64,000 nucleotides of DNA, from contig DASZLU010000026.1 of assembly GCA_035552195.1 (NCBI GenBank), forward strand, positions 186,001 to 250,000, read 5' to 3'. The notes under the pieces were generated by a model. The model was not told the DNA's origin, made no database searches, and was given only the letters and a program-made list of their open reading frames with translations. The translations under genes were made by a program, and so were the position numbers. Below, one piece after another: positions 41,282 through 50,218 of the stretch (positions within the stretch are counted from its first letter, which is position 1; every line of letters begins with the position of its first letter). This DNA is from CAIKMD01 sp035552195 (GTDB taxonomy: Bacteria > Pseudomonadota > Alphaproteobacteria > ATCC43930 > CGMCC-115725).

Positions 41282-41599
41282 TCAATCCGGCTTCCGCCAT
41301 TCACTGATGAAGCCTTGCCAACCAACGTAAATAAAATAGCCAACGACGAAGGCAATCAATAGAGCCAGAAAGATGTAGAAGGCGTGCCAGTAGAGCGCTA
41401 TCGAATCCCATTCGGTTTGGGTCAAATAGCGCGTGCCCATCCCTCGCACGGACAATTCAATCGTGTGGCCGGTCGCGTTGTTCGGGACGGTCGGATCACC
41501 CGAAAATCGACCGGAAACCGATATCGCGAAAACAAGACTCACCATCATCGGAATAAACAGGCCGATTGCGATTCTGTTTCCGATTTTGCCGAAACTCAT
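41282..41599 (-). CDS. small membrane protein (105 residues)
   Basis: Two membrane segments (residues about 10-29 and 71-92) flank an extracytoplasmic stretch (RFSGDPTVPNNATGHTIELS). Its C-terminus is WQGFISEWRKPD. No family recognised. It is upstream of the MetE-like gene on the same strand, both opposite to the phage operon. Confidence 0.6.
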   Translation of the reverse strand: MSFGKIGNRIAIGLFIPMMVSLVFAISVSGRFSGDPTVPNNATGHTIELSVRGMGTRYLTQTEWDSIALYWHAFYIFLALLIAFVVGYFIYVGWQGFISEWRKPD

Positions 41600-41670
41600 G
41601 GTCTGCCGTCGTTCGCCAAAGCTCTAACAGCGTTTTACTTCTTTTCTCATCTTAACGAAGAGTGGACATC

Positions 41671-41997
41671 ATGACGACCATCACTTTGGGTGGGCGGCGC
41701 TTTGCGTTGCGCCCACTGACGTTGGGGCAGTTGCGCCGCGTGCTGCCCGCTTTCGCGCGTGCCGCAGGCCTTGCCCAGGAAGAGGCGATCGACGCCGCGA
41801 TCGACATTCTTGCCGCGGCGCTGGAGCGCGATCACCCGGCGATGACACGCGATGTGTTGCTCGACGTCGAACTGCGCCCGGTCGAGCTGATCGGCGCGGT
41901 CGATGCGATCGCGCGGCTCTCGGGTCTCGTTGCCGAGGAGGGCGCGGGGTTGGGGGAGCTCGCGGCGTCGGCTGGGGCGAGCTTTACGGCCTCCTAG
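41671..41997 (+). CDS. tail assembly chaperone, short form (gpG-like)
   Basis: A 108-residue protein, MTTITLGGRRFALRPLTLGQ, start at 41671. N-terminal strands are followed by helices (RRVLPAFARAAGLAQEEAID) and LDVELRPVELIGAVDAIARL. The gene lies just before the tape-measure gene, the expected place of the G/T chaperones of siphophages. The last residues (AASAGASFTAS) lack the conservation of the -1 frame that runs through the same bases. Confidence 0.75.
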   Translation: MTTITLGGRRFALRPLTLGQLRRVLPAFARAAGLAQEEAIDAAIDILAAALERDHPAMTRDVLLDVELRPVELIGAVDAIARLSGLVAEEGAGLGELAASAGASFTAS

Positions 41998-42206
41998 CCA
42001 CTGGCTGCGGTTACGCCTGGCCGCAGATCGACGAGATGACGCTGCCTCAGGTGACGGAGTTGCTCGATTACTGGCGCAAGCACCCGCCGGCGCATCTGCT
42101 GCTGGCGGCATCGCTTGGGCTGCACGAGACGCGCGAGCGCGATGAGGATTTCGCGGCGCTGATGGCGCTCGCGCCGGACGGCGTGCTGCGCGGAGGGAAG
42201 AGTTAG
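41671..42206 (+). CDS. tail assembly chaperone, -1 frameshift product (gpGT-like)
   Basis: In the -1 frame, from about 41960 to TAG at 42204-42206, the sequence continues with WGELYGLLATGCGYAWPQID followed by EMTLPQVTELLDYWRKHPPA. WGELYGLLA..GCGW/Y is typical of the downstream part of tail chaperones. No ribosome site precedes this part. Ribosomes could slip on the G-runs TTGGGGG (41950-41956) or TGGGG (41973-41977), both before the 0-frame stop at 41995-41997. The next gene begins at 42207, one base after this stop. Total length about 177 residues. Confidence 0.6.
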
Positions 42207-43097
42207 ATGGCCGACGATCAGATTCAGGTTCAGATCACCGCCGACACCTCGCAATTCGAGGCGGCGATGGCGAACGCCGCCGCAGCGGCGCAAGCCAGCT
42301 TCGACAAGATCAAGCAAGCGGCGGACGGTGCAACAAGCAGCATTAACGGTGCCGGTCAGCAGAACCGCACTGCCGGCCAGGCCGGCGAGAGGGCCAATCA
42401 GGAATGGGGGAAGTCTTTCTCCAATCTGCAGGGCACGATCAACAGCTCGATCACCGGCATGATCATGGGCACGACGACCTGGCAGAAAGCCGTGCAAAAG
42501 CTGACTCAGACCGCGCTCAAGGATTTTCTGACCGCGACCGAGAAGAGTGCAGAGAGTTGGCTCGTCAGCGAGCTCACGAAAACAGGCAGCACGGAAGCCG
42601 GAGTCGCAGCCCGCACAGAGGTTGAGAATGCCGGCCAGTCAGCCGGCCTCAGTGACATGCTCATGAGCGCGCTCAAGGAGATCAGCACGTCGGCCGCAAC
42701 GGCGGCAGCAAAGGCTTATGCAGCTGTCAGCGGCATTCCCTATGTCGGCCCGATCCTCGCGCCTGCTGCGGCGGCCGCGGCTTTTGCCGCCGTTCTCGCT
42801 TTCGGTGGTAAGCTTCCGTCGAGCGCCGGCGGTCTCTGGAACGTGCCGTCGGACACGATGGCCTTCATTCATAAACAGGAGACCATCCTCCCTGCGCATA
42901 TCGCGCAGCCGATGCGCGATTTCTTCACCGGCGGCGGCGCGACGGCGGGCGGCGGCGGCAATTTCGCCGTCACGATCCAGGCGATCGATACGCAGACCGG
43001 CGCGCAATTCCTGATGAACAACGCCGGCACGATCGCGCAGGGGCTGGCGCGCGAGATGCGCAATGGCAATTCGGCTTTGCGGAGCGCACTCAAATGA
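42207..43097 (+). CDS. tail tape-measure protein (short)
   Basis: A 296-residue protein. MADDQIQVQITADTSQFEAA starts a long helical part; a hydrophobic segment (IPYVGPILAPAAAAAAFAAV) and a C-terminal region with FIHKQETILPAHIAQPMRDF follow. These are typical of tape-measure proteins of GTA-like and related short siphophages. With about 0.15 nm per residue the tail would be near 40-45 nm. Overlaps the next gene by four bases. Confidence 0.82.
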   Translation: MADDQIQVQITADTSQFEAAMANAAAAAQASFDKIKQAADGATSSINGAGQQNRTAGQAGERANQEWGKSFSNLQGTINSSITGMIMGTTTWQKAVQKLTQTALKDFLTATEKSAESWLVSELTKTGSTEAGVAARTEVENAGQSAGLSDMLMSALKEISTSAATAAAKAYAAVSGIPYVGPILAPAAAAAAFAAVLAFGGKLPSSAGGLWNVPSDTMAFIHKQETILPAHIAQPMRDFFTGGGATAGGGGNFAVTIQAIDTQTGAQFLMNNAGTIAQGLAREMRNGNSALRSALK

Positions 43098-43714
43098 GCA
43101 TTTCGGTCTTTCCGACGCTCGCCGGCCTTGGCTGGTCGGTGACGCGGCGCGAGATGTGGAAGACGCGCAGCCAGCAAGCGATCAGCGGCAAGGAGACGCG
43201 CATCGCCGATTGGTCTTATCCGCGTCACCAATGGACGCTGAGCTTCGATTTCCTGCGCCAGGGCGCGTTGTCGGGCGGGAGCTATGCCGAGTTCGCGCAA
43301 CTCGCGGGCTTCTTCAATCTGCGCCAGGGCATGTTCGATTCCTTTCTCTATGCCGATGCCGACGACAACAGCGTCACGGGGCAGGGGATCGCGACCGGCG
43401 ACGGCTCGACTCGGTCTTTTGCTTTCGTGCGCGGTTTCGGCGGCTTCACCGAGCCGATTCTTGCGCCGAACGTGGTGAGCCACGTCTACCTGAACGGTGT
43501 CGCGCAAAGCCCGAGCAGTTATGCCGTGAATTTCTGGGGCAGCAGCACGCCGGGCACGCTGGTCTTTACGACGGCGCCCGCGAGCGGCGTCGCCATTGTC
43601 GCCGATTTCAGCTTCTACTTTCCCTGCCGCTTCGCCGCCGACGATATGGATTTCGAGAAATTCATGGCGGCGCTCTACGAGGCGAAGAAAGTGACCTTCG
43701 TGAGTCTCAAATGA
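43094..43714 (+). CDS. DUF2460 family distal tail protein
   Basis: A 206-residue protein. FPTLAGLGWSVTRREMWKTR, WSYPRHQWTLSFDFLRQG and FFNLRQGMFDSFLYADADD are diagnostic of DUF2460 (equivalent to gene 12 of gene transfer agents). VLNGVAQS-like and MDFEKFMAALYEAKKVTFVS close the protein. It couples by overlaps to the genes on each side. Confidence 0.9.
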   Translation: MSISVFPTLAGLGWSVTRREMWKTRSQQAISGKETRIADWSYPRHQWTLSFDFLRQGALSGGSYAEFAQLAGFFNLRQGMFDSFLYADADDNSVTGQGIATGDGSTRSFAFVRGFGGFTEPILAPNVVSHVYLNGVAQSPSSYAVNFWGSSTPGTLVFTTAPASGVAIVADFSFYFPCRFAADDMDFEKFMAALYEAKKVTFVSLK

Positions 43715-44584
43715 AGCCCGCCTCGACCGCTCTGCAGAACCTGCTCGCGAGCCGGCAGTTCTTCGCCGTCGATCTCTATACCTTCACGCTCATCGGCGGC
43801 GGGGTGCTGCGTTACTGCAGCGGCGATCGCGATATCACCGCCGCCGGACATCTTCACCGCCCAAGGCCCGCGCATCGATCGCAAGGACAACAAGGCGAAA
43901 TGCCATTGGAAAATCGGCGTCGAGGTCGACACGCTGGTCTTCGATGTGATGCCGCAAGCGAGCGACATGGTGGGCGGGTTGCCGTTCCTGGCTGCGTGCG
44001 TGCAAGGCGCGTTCGACGGCGCCGAGCTGCAATTGGAGCGCGCCTTCATGGCGACCTACGGCGACACCTCGGTCGGGACGGTGATCATGTTCGTCGGCCG
44101 CGTCGCCGAGATCGATCTCGGCCGTGCCGTTGCGACCTTCACCATCAACAGCCATCTCGAGCTGCTCAATCTGCAACTGCCGCGCAATCTCTGGCAGCCG
44201 GGCTGCGTCAATTCGCTGGGCGATCCGAGTTGCGGCGTGAGTTTGGCGAGCTTCGCGGTGAGCGGCAGCGCTGCCGCCGGGTCGAGCGCCAGCGCGATCA
44301 CGGCGACGCTCGGCCAGCCGACGAGTTATTTCGATCAGGGCAAGCTCATCTTTACCAGCGGCGCGAATACGAGTCTGACGCGCTCGGTCAAATCCTGGGT
44401 CGCGGGTTCGCCGGGCACGATCGCGTTGCTCGCCCCCTTCCCGAATACGCCAGCCACGGGCGATAGCTTCACGATCTATCCCGGCTGCGACAAGACGCTG
44501 GGTACGAACGGCTGCGCCAAATTCGCCAACACCGCGCGGTTCAAAGGCTTTCCCTACGTCCCGACATCGGAGACGGCGGTGTGA
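43711..44584 (+). pseudogene. DUF2163 tail hub protein, frameshifted
   Basis: The gene starts at 43711 (MKPASTALQNLLASRQFFAV) overlapping the DUF2460 gene. After RDITAA, at about 43845, the family sequence continues only in the +1 frame: DIFTAQGPRIDRKDNKAKCH to the end at 44584 (FPYVPTSETAV). One base too many (or two missing) explains this. The intact frame would give about 290 residues as in GTA gene 13 homologues. The Cys residues of the hub (WQPGCVNSLGDPSCG; YPGCDKTLGTNGC) are preserved, which suggests a recent lesion or a sequencing error. Confidence 0.82.
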
Positions 44585-44626
44585 CGCTCTTTTCCGTAAC
44601 CCTGGAACAAAGACAGCCAATCCTAT

Positions 44627-45067
44627 TTACGGAAAATTCCCGTGGATGGGAGATTCTGGGTGCCGTTTGTTCCAGAAGTGCATATCGAAGATAACGTCGA
44701 TCGGTCGCAAGTTATCATACCGAACCCAGGATGCGGGTAGCAGTAGAAGCGCTTCGCGAATATTGCATGCAATAGCCCTCGCGCGCTCAACATTGATCAT
44801 CGCAGGCATGCTGACACCGAAATAGACGCGGTAGACGCGTGTGTCCTCATGGGAACGATCGTACCGAAAGGCGGAGAACGGGAAGGAAACGTCGCTGGCC
44901 TCATAAAGGAAACCGTCGAGGTCGTCTCTCTCGCGGCCGCCATGCCCCTCACGTATTCGAGTGCCATCATCTTTTACGGCGACGAACTTCGCGGCCAGGA
45001 AATTGATGGAGTTGGGCTCCTCTGGGGCCAATTCCCCATAGTGCCATTCCGTCCAGATTTTCCACAT
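44627..45067 (-). CDS. hypothetical protein, opposite-strand cargo gene
   Basis: A 146-residue protein, MWKIWTEWHYGELAPEEPNS. It contains RVYRVYFGVSMPAMINVERA and LPASWVRYDNLRPIDVIFDM. Codon use is less GC-rich than the tail genes around it. No family was recognised. It lies between the hub and NlpC/P60 genes on the opposite strand, so it is an added gene. Confidence 0.55.
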   Translation of the reverse strand: MWKIWTEWHYGELAPEEPNSINFLAAKFVAVKDDGTRIREGHGGRERDDLDGFLYEASDVSFPFSAFRYDRSHEDTRVYRVYFGVSMPAMINVERARAIACNIREALLLLPASWVRYDNLRPIDVIFDMHFWNKRHPESPIHGNFP

Positions 45068-45151
45068 CGCTGGTGACCTCTAGATCGCCCGGCATCTTAG
45101 CCGAGCCGTGATCCGAACAGGACTCGCCGCGATTTCCTTTCGAGGAAACTC

Positions 45152-45622
45152 ATGATCGACATCGACGCAGAGCGCCAAGCGGTGGTGGCCGAGGCGCGCC
45201 AATGGTTGCGCACGCCGTATCATCATATGGGCCGCGTCAAAGGCGCGGGCGTCGATTGCGCGACGTTGCTCGCCGAGGTCTATGCGCGCGCCGGCGTCGT
45301 GCCGTCCGTCGCGATCCCGTTTTATCCGCCGGATTGGCATCTGCATCGCGATGCGGAGCGGTATCTGGGCTTCGTGGTGGCGCATGCGGGCGAGATCGCC
45401 GGCGATCCGCTGCCAGCCGATATCGCGTTGTGGCGTTTCGGGCGCTGCTTCTCGCACGGCGCGATCGTCATCGACTGGCCGGTGGTCATTCATGCTTATG
45501 CCGGCAGAGGGTGCGTACTCGAGGACACCTCGCACGCGCGGTGGCTGTCGCAGATCGGCGAGCGCGGCGGATCGCAGAAGCGGCCGGTCAAATTCTTTCG
45601 ACTTAAACGCTGGATGGCCTGA
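45152..45622 (+). CDS. NlpC/P60 family tail peptidase
   Basis: A 156-residue protein. Catalytic C36 in GAGVDCATLLAEVY and H102 in CFSHGAIVIDWP, with WLRTPYHHMGR near the start. It corresponds to gene 14 of gene transfer agents, a murein-cleaving tail-tip component. ATG at 45152 follows GAGG. The next gene starts one base after its stop. Confidence 0.88.
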   Translation: MIDIDAERQAVVAEARQWLRTPYHHMGRVKGAGVDCATLLAEVYARAGVVPSVAIPFYPPDWHLHRDAERYLGFVVAHAGEIAGDPLPADIALWRFGRCFSHGAIVIDWPVVIHAYAGRGCVLEDTSHARWLSQIGERGGSQKRPVKFFRLKRWMA

Positions 45623-45623
45623 C

Positions 45624-48071
45624 ATGGCGTCGATTTTCGGCAGCAGCAGCAAGCCGCAAGCCCAGCAACAGCCGGCACTGTCCGCGTTGCCCATCCAGAC
45701 GGCGACTTACGCCAAGGTCATTCCGCTCGTCTATGGCACGACGCGCATCGCGCCGAACCTGATCTGGTACGGCGATTTTGTCGCGACGCCGCATAATTCG
45801 GGCAGCAGCGGCGGCGGCAAGGGCGGGGTTGTCGGCGGTGGCGGTGGCGGCGGCAAAGGCGGGGGCGGCGGCACCACGACTTACACCTACACAGCGTCCG
45901 TCGCGCTCGGCCTCTGCGAAGGACCGATCGTCGGTGTCGGCACGGTGTGGGCCACGAAGACGGAGACGTCGCTCGCCGAACTCGCGCTCACCGTGCTGCT
46001 CGGCGAATATGCGCAGCCGCCATGGAGCTATCTGAGCTCGGTCCATCCCGATCAGGCGCTCGGCTATAGCGGCACGGCCTATGTCGCGGGCGCGGGCTAC
46101 CAGCTCGACGACGGTGCGCAGTTGCCCAATCACAACATGGAGGTCGCGGGATTTTTCGCCGACACCGCGCCCGGCGTGCCCGATGCGGATCCGAGTCAGG
46201 TCGTCGTCGATCTCTTGACCAATCCGCTGTGCGGCGCCGGCTTTCCCGCAGCGCGCCTCGGCAGTCTCGCGGTTTATCAGAGCTACGCGCTCGCCGCCGG
46301 GCTGTGGATCTCGACCGCCTATTCCGAATAGGCGCAGGCTTCGCAAATGCTCGACGACATCGTGAGCTTCACCAACAGCGCCTTTGTCTGGTCGAGCGGC
46401 GTGCTGGGTATCGTGCCTTATGGCGATGCCGCGCTATCGGCGAATGGCTATAGCTATACGCCACCCTCGGCGCCGCTTTACGATCTTGGCGACGACGACT
46501 TCCTCGACAACAGCGCGACCGGCTCGGCCTCGTCGAGCACCGATCCGGTGCTGGTGACGCGGAAACGCCCGGCCGACGCGCTCAACGACATCACGCTCGA
46601 ATTCCTCGATCGCGGCAAACAATACAACACCGGCGTCGTCGAGGCCTCGGATCAGGCGGCGATCGATCTTTACGGGTTGCGCACCGAGAAGGCGCAACAG
46701 GCGCATCTTTTCGCCGACATCAATGCCGCGCGCCACGCGGCGCAGCTGCGGCTGCAACGCCAGGCGGTGCGCAACACCTATCAGTTCACGCTCGACCAGC
46801 GGTACATCCTCTTGGATCCGATGGATATCGTGACGTTGACCGATGCGCGGCTCGGTCTTGCGCGGCAATGGGTGCGGATCACCGAGATCACCGAGAACGA
46901 CGACGGCACGCTGCTGTTCGCGGCGGAGGATTATCTCGCCGGCACCGGTTCGGCCGCGACCTATTCCTTCGCCAGCGGCGCGGGGTATTCCGCCGATTAT
47001 AACGTCGATCCCGGCGACGCGCTGGCGCCGATCGTGTTCGAGCCGCCGGCGCAGATTGCATCGAGCGCGCTCGAGATCTGGATGGCGACGGCGGGCGGGC
47101 CGCTCTGGGGCGGCGCCGATATCTACGTCTCGAGCGACGGTGCGACCTATAAGCTCGCCGGCCGCACGAACGGCCCGGCGCGGATGGGTGTGCTGACCGC
47201 AAGCTTTGCTGCGGGAGGCGATCCGGATACGAGCGATACGATCGCGGTCGATCTCTCATCCTCGCGCGGTACGTTGCTGTCGGGCACGCAGAGCGATGCC
47301 GATCTGGGCCATACGCTTTGCTATGTTGCGAACGCGCCAACCGGCTATGAGCTCGTCAGCTATGAGAGCGCGAGCCTCACCGGAACGAATGCTTATACGC
47401 TCGGCAGCTATTTGCGGCGCGGCCTTTACGGGACGACGATCGCCGGTCACGCGCTCAGCGCGCGATTTACGCGGCTCGACGACGCGATCGTCAAGCTGAG
47501 CTACGACAAGAGCCAGATCGGCTCGACGATCTATCTGAAGCTCGTCTCATTCAATTTGTGGAGCGGCGGCGCGCAGCAACTGGCCGATGTGACCGCCTAT
47601 ACGCATGTCATCGCCGGCCCGCCGCGGCCGCCCAATGTCACGGGCTTCGCGGCGCAACAATCCGGCGTCGTGGTCGCGTTCGGCTGGGATGCGGTGAATG
47701 ATGTCGCGCTGAAGGGCTATGACATCGGCTACGCGCCGCAGGGGACGAGCGACTGGTCGCTGTTCAGCCTGCTGACCGAAGCGGCGGCCGGCACCGAGAT
47801 GACGAATGCGGAAGTGCCACCGGGCAGTTGGACCTTCGGCATTCGTGCGCACGATATCGCCGATCAGCTGTCGCCGGCGATCAGCACGCTCGATCTCGTT
47901 GTCACGAACGCCCTACCGGTCATCTCGGCCGCCGACGCGGCGCCGGCCTGGAGCGCAACGACCTATTACGATTTGGGCAATTTCAAAGACGCAGCCGTCG
48001 CAACCGTCGCCTGCGGCGCTTTCGCAAGCGATCCGGTCGCGGCGGTCGTCGATCTTGGAGGGTTTTCATGA
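45624..48071 (+). pseudogene. tail tip/host-specificity protein split by an in-frame amber codon
   Basis: The frame from 45624 (MASIFGSSSKPQAQQQP) reads through a single TAG at 46329-46331 and continues in the same frame to 48071. The first part (235 residues) ends WISTAYSE, and the sequence after TAG is AQASQMLDDIVSFTNSAFVW. Together, 815 positions form a GTA-gene-15/host-specificity type protein: a Gly-rich stretch (about residues 53-85), LGLCEGPIVGVGTVW, RKRPADALNDITLEFLDRGK, RAHQLRLQRQAVRN-like sequence, and a fibronectin-III-like domain near residues 680-760. An independent start at ATG 46347 would omit only five codons after the stop. CAG to TAG is the simplest origin. Confidence 0.83.
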
Positions 48072-48745
48072 GCGAGCAATTGCAACTGCGGCGCGACACG
48101 CAAGCGAATGTCGCGGCGGCTATCCCCGCCGCCGGCGAGCTGGCGCTCGATACCACGCGTAACGCGCTGTTGGTCGGCGATGGCGCGACGGCAGGCGGAA
48201 CGGCGTCGGCGCTGCTGGCGCTGTTCGGCGGCTATCTCACCGGACGTTATTATTTTTGCGGCTCGCTGATCAGCTCGGCGAATTTCACGCTCGGCGCCAA
48301 CAATTTGCTGGCGGTGCCATTCTTCTGCCTGCAGAAGCAGATATTCACGAAGATCGGTGTCAACGTGACGACGACCGGCGGCAATCTGCGGCTCGGCGTC
48401 TATGCCTCGACCGCCGGCGCCGTGCCGTCGACGCTCGTGCCCGGCTCCGATTCCGGTACTTTTTCGGTGACGACCACCGGCATCAAAGAAACAACCGGAT
48501 TGTCGATCGCGCTCACGCCCGGCCTTTATCATCTGGCGATCGTCGGCGACGCGTCGGTCGGCGTCACGGGGGTCACGCCGTGCAGCCAGTTCCAGAATCT
48601 CACCGGGATCGGCTCGACCTCGCCGACGACCCTCAACGAAACCGGCTTTCTCAACGGCTTCGTCTTCGGCGCGATGCCCGCGACCTTTCCCAGCCCCGCC
48701 GCCGTCGGCAACGGCAGCGTGCCGGGTATCTGGCTCCGGCTCTGA
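48068..48745 (+). CDS. tail fibre-like protein
   Basis: A 225-residue protein that overlaps the tip gene by ATGA. The N-terminus EQLQLRRDTQANVAAAIPAA followed by GELALDTTRNALLVGDG is the usual start of phage tail fibres and tropism determinants. The rest is a beta-rich domain (LYHLAIVGDASVGVTGV). Probably attached to the tip. Confidence 0.72.
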   Translation: MSEQLQLRRDTQANVAAAIPAAGELALDTTRNALLVGDGATAGGTASALLALFGGYLTGRYYFCGSLISSANFTLGANNLLAVPFFCLQKQIFTKIGVNVTTTGGNLRLGVYASTAGAVPSTLVPGSDSGTFSVTTTGIKETTGLSIALTPGLYHLAIVGDASVGVTGVTPCSQFQNLTGIGSTSPTTLNETGFLNGFVFGAMPATFPSPAAVGNGSVPGIWLRL

Positions 48746-48754
48746 GCGCGGCCC

Positions 48755-49765
48755 ATGACCGCTCTGCGCACCAGCCTTTTCGGCCTCTTCACAGGTCCCT
48801 CGACAGGCTCCGGAGGCTTCGCGCGCCATTACACCGGCGTACTGACGCCGCGCGGATCGAAAGGCGTCGATAGCTACATACGCATCGCGGCGCCCGCGGC
48901 GCCGTCGCTCAGCCAGGTGGCGGGCGGATCGCTCGCGGCGGCGACCCTCTTTGCCAAAGCGACCCTGGTCAGCCCGAGCGGCGAGACCGCTGCCTCGAGC
49001 GAAAGCTCGCTCGCGGTCTCAGCGAATAATCTTTTGCGCATCGCCGCGCCGGCAAGTGCGGGTAATGCCACCGGATGGAATGCTTATGTCGCCGGCGCCA
49101 GCGGTGCGGAAACATTGCAAAACGCGACGCCGATCGCGCTCGGCACGAATTGGACGGAGCCGACGAGCGGGCTTGTGACCGGCACCGCGACGCCGCCCGC
49201 GGCGAACACGACCGGCTGGGATGTGTTCAATCTCTTCGTGCCGGATCCCGTGGCGAGCGCGAGCTTCATTGCCGATCCGGTCGATACCGGCTTCAATGCC
49301 GAGCTGCGCGTCTTTCTCACCGCAAGTTTCGGCTTGGGGTTTGGCCAAAGCGGCAGTCCGGCAATCGGCTACGCGATCGACACCTGGCTCGGCGGTCAAG
49401 CCGATCCCGGCAGCTTCACCGCATGGCCGAGCGTCGGTTATGTCGTCATGCGCTATCTCCGCGCGCGCCTTTCCTATACGCCGGTGCAAGGCGCGCTTGC
49501 CTATATCGGGGATTTCGTTCCGACGATCGATACAGCGCCGACCGTCGAGACCGGCAATTCGCTGACCGTCGGGGCGGGCGGTACGACGATCACTTTTCCG
49601 GCGCAATTTCATGCGCCGCCGCAAGTCATCGCGACCTGCATCAGCAGTGCGTCGCTGGTCGCGAGCGTCGCGAGCGTGACCGCGACGGGCTGCACCTTCC
49701 ATGTATGGAACAGCAGCGGCGTCGATGTCGGCGGCGTGATCAATTACGAGGCGATCGGGGAATAG
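48755..49765 (+). CDS. putative tail fibre/receptor-binding protein
   Basis: A 336-residue beta-rich protein. Ig/FnIII-like pattern: AAATLFAKATLVSPSGETAA, LRIAAPASAGNATGWNAYVA. The central domain is ESLH-free and contains FGLGFGQSGSPAIGYAIDTW. No clear catalytic motif. Position between two fibre-type genes makes a virion role likely. Confidence 0.6.
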   Translation: MTALRTSLFGLFTGPSTGSGGFARHYTGVLTPRGSKGVDSYIRIAAPAAPSLSQVAGGSLAAATLFAKATLVSPSGETAASSESSLAVSANNLLRIAAPASAGNATGWNAYVAGASGAETLQNATPIALGTNWTEPTSGLVTGTATPPAANTTGWDVFNLFVPDPVASASFIADPVDTGFNAELRVFLTASFGLGFGQSGSPAIGYAIDTWLGGQADPGSFTAWPSVGYVVMRYLRARLSYTPVQGALAYIGDFVPTIDTAPTVETGNSLTVGAGGTTITFPAQFHAPPQVIATCISSASLVASVASVTATGCTFHVWNSSGVDVGGVINYEAIGE

Positions 49766-49768
49766 CCA

Positions 49769-50209
49769 ATGCCCGGGATTCTTGCACGCTTGAAAGCGGC
49801 GCATTGCCGTGTCGACGGGCTGTTGATCGCGCCCGATGGCGCGCCCGATTTCGCGGCGACCAACGCTTCGGGCGATTGGAGCACGGCGGAGAAAGAAGCG
49901 GTGCAGGCGGCGCTCGGTCTGGCGACGCCGACCATCGAGCCCGCGCAACGTGTCGCGGCCGGTGCGGCGGCGATCGAGCGTTGGCTCGATCGGACCGCAC
50001 AGGCGCTGGGCTACAACAACTTCGTCACCGCCGTGAGCTATGCGAGCTCGTCGGTCGATCTTTGGCGCCGACAAGCGCTCGCGCTGACGGCGTGGCGCGA
50101 TGCGGTGTGGCAAGCGGCGATTGCGTTGCTGGCCGAACCCGCGCAGCTACCGGTCGATGCGCCGGCGCTGATCGCTTCTCTTCCGCAACCCAACATCCCA
50201 ACGAGCTGA
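49769..50209 (+). CDS. small helical phage protein of the fibre module
   Basis: A 146-residue protein, MPGILARLKAAHCRVDGLLI. Predominantly helical, with AAGAAAIERWLDRTAQALGY and ALTAWRDAVWQAAIALLAEP; the second part resembles the DUF4376-like segment of fibre-associated proteins. It could be a fibre-assembly chaperone. Family call weak. Confidence 0.5.
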   Translation: MPGILARLKAAHCRVDGLLIAPDGAPDFAATNASGDWSTAEKEAVQAALGLATPTIEPAQRVAAGAAAIERWLDRTAQALGYNNFVTAVSYASSSVDLWRRQALALTAWRDAVWQAAIALLAEPAQLPVDAPALIASLPQPNIPTS

Positions 50210-50218
50210 GGCTTCCGC

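Noticed and set aside
43063..44466. Long plus-strand frame of 467 codons over DUF2460/DUF2163
   Set aside because: Only about 45 codons of it (from 43711) match the DUF2163 family; the remainder is a shadow.
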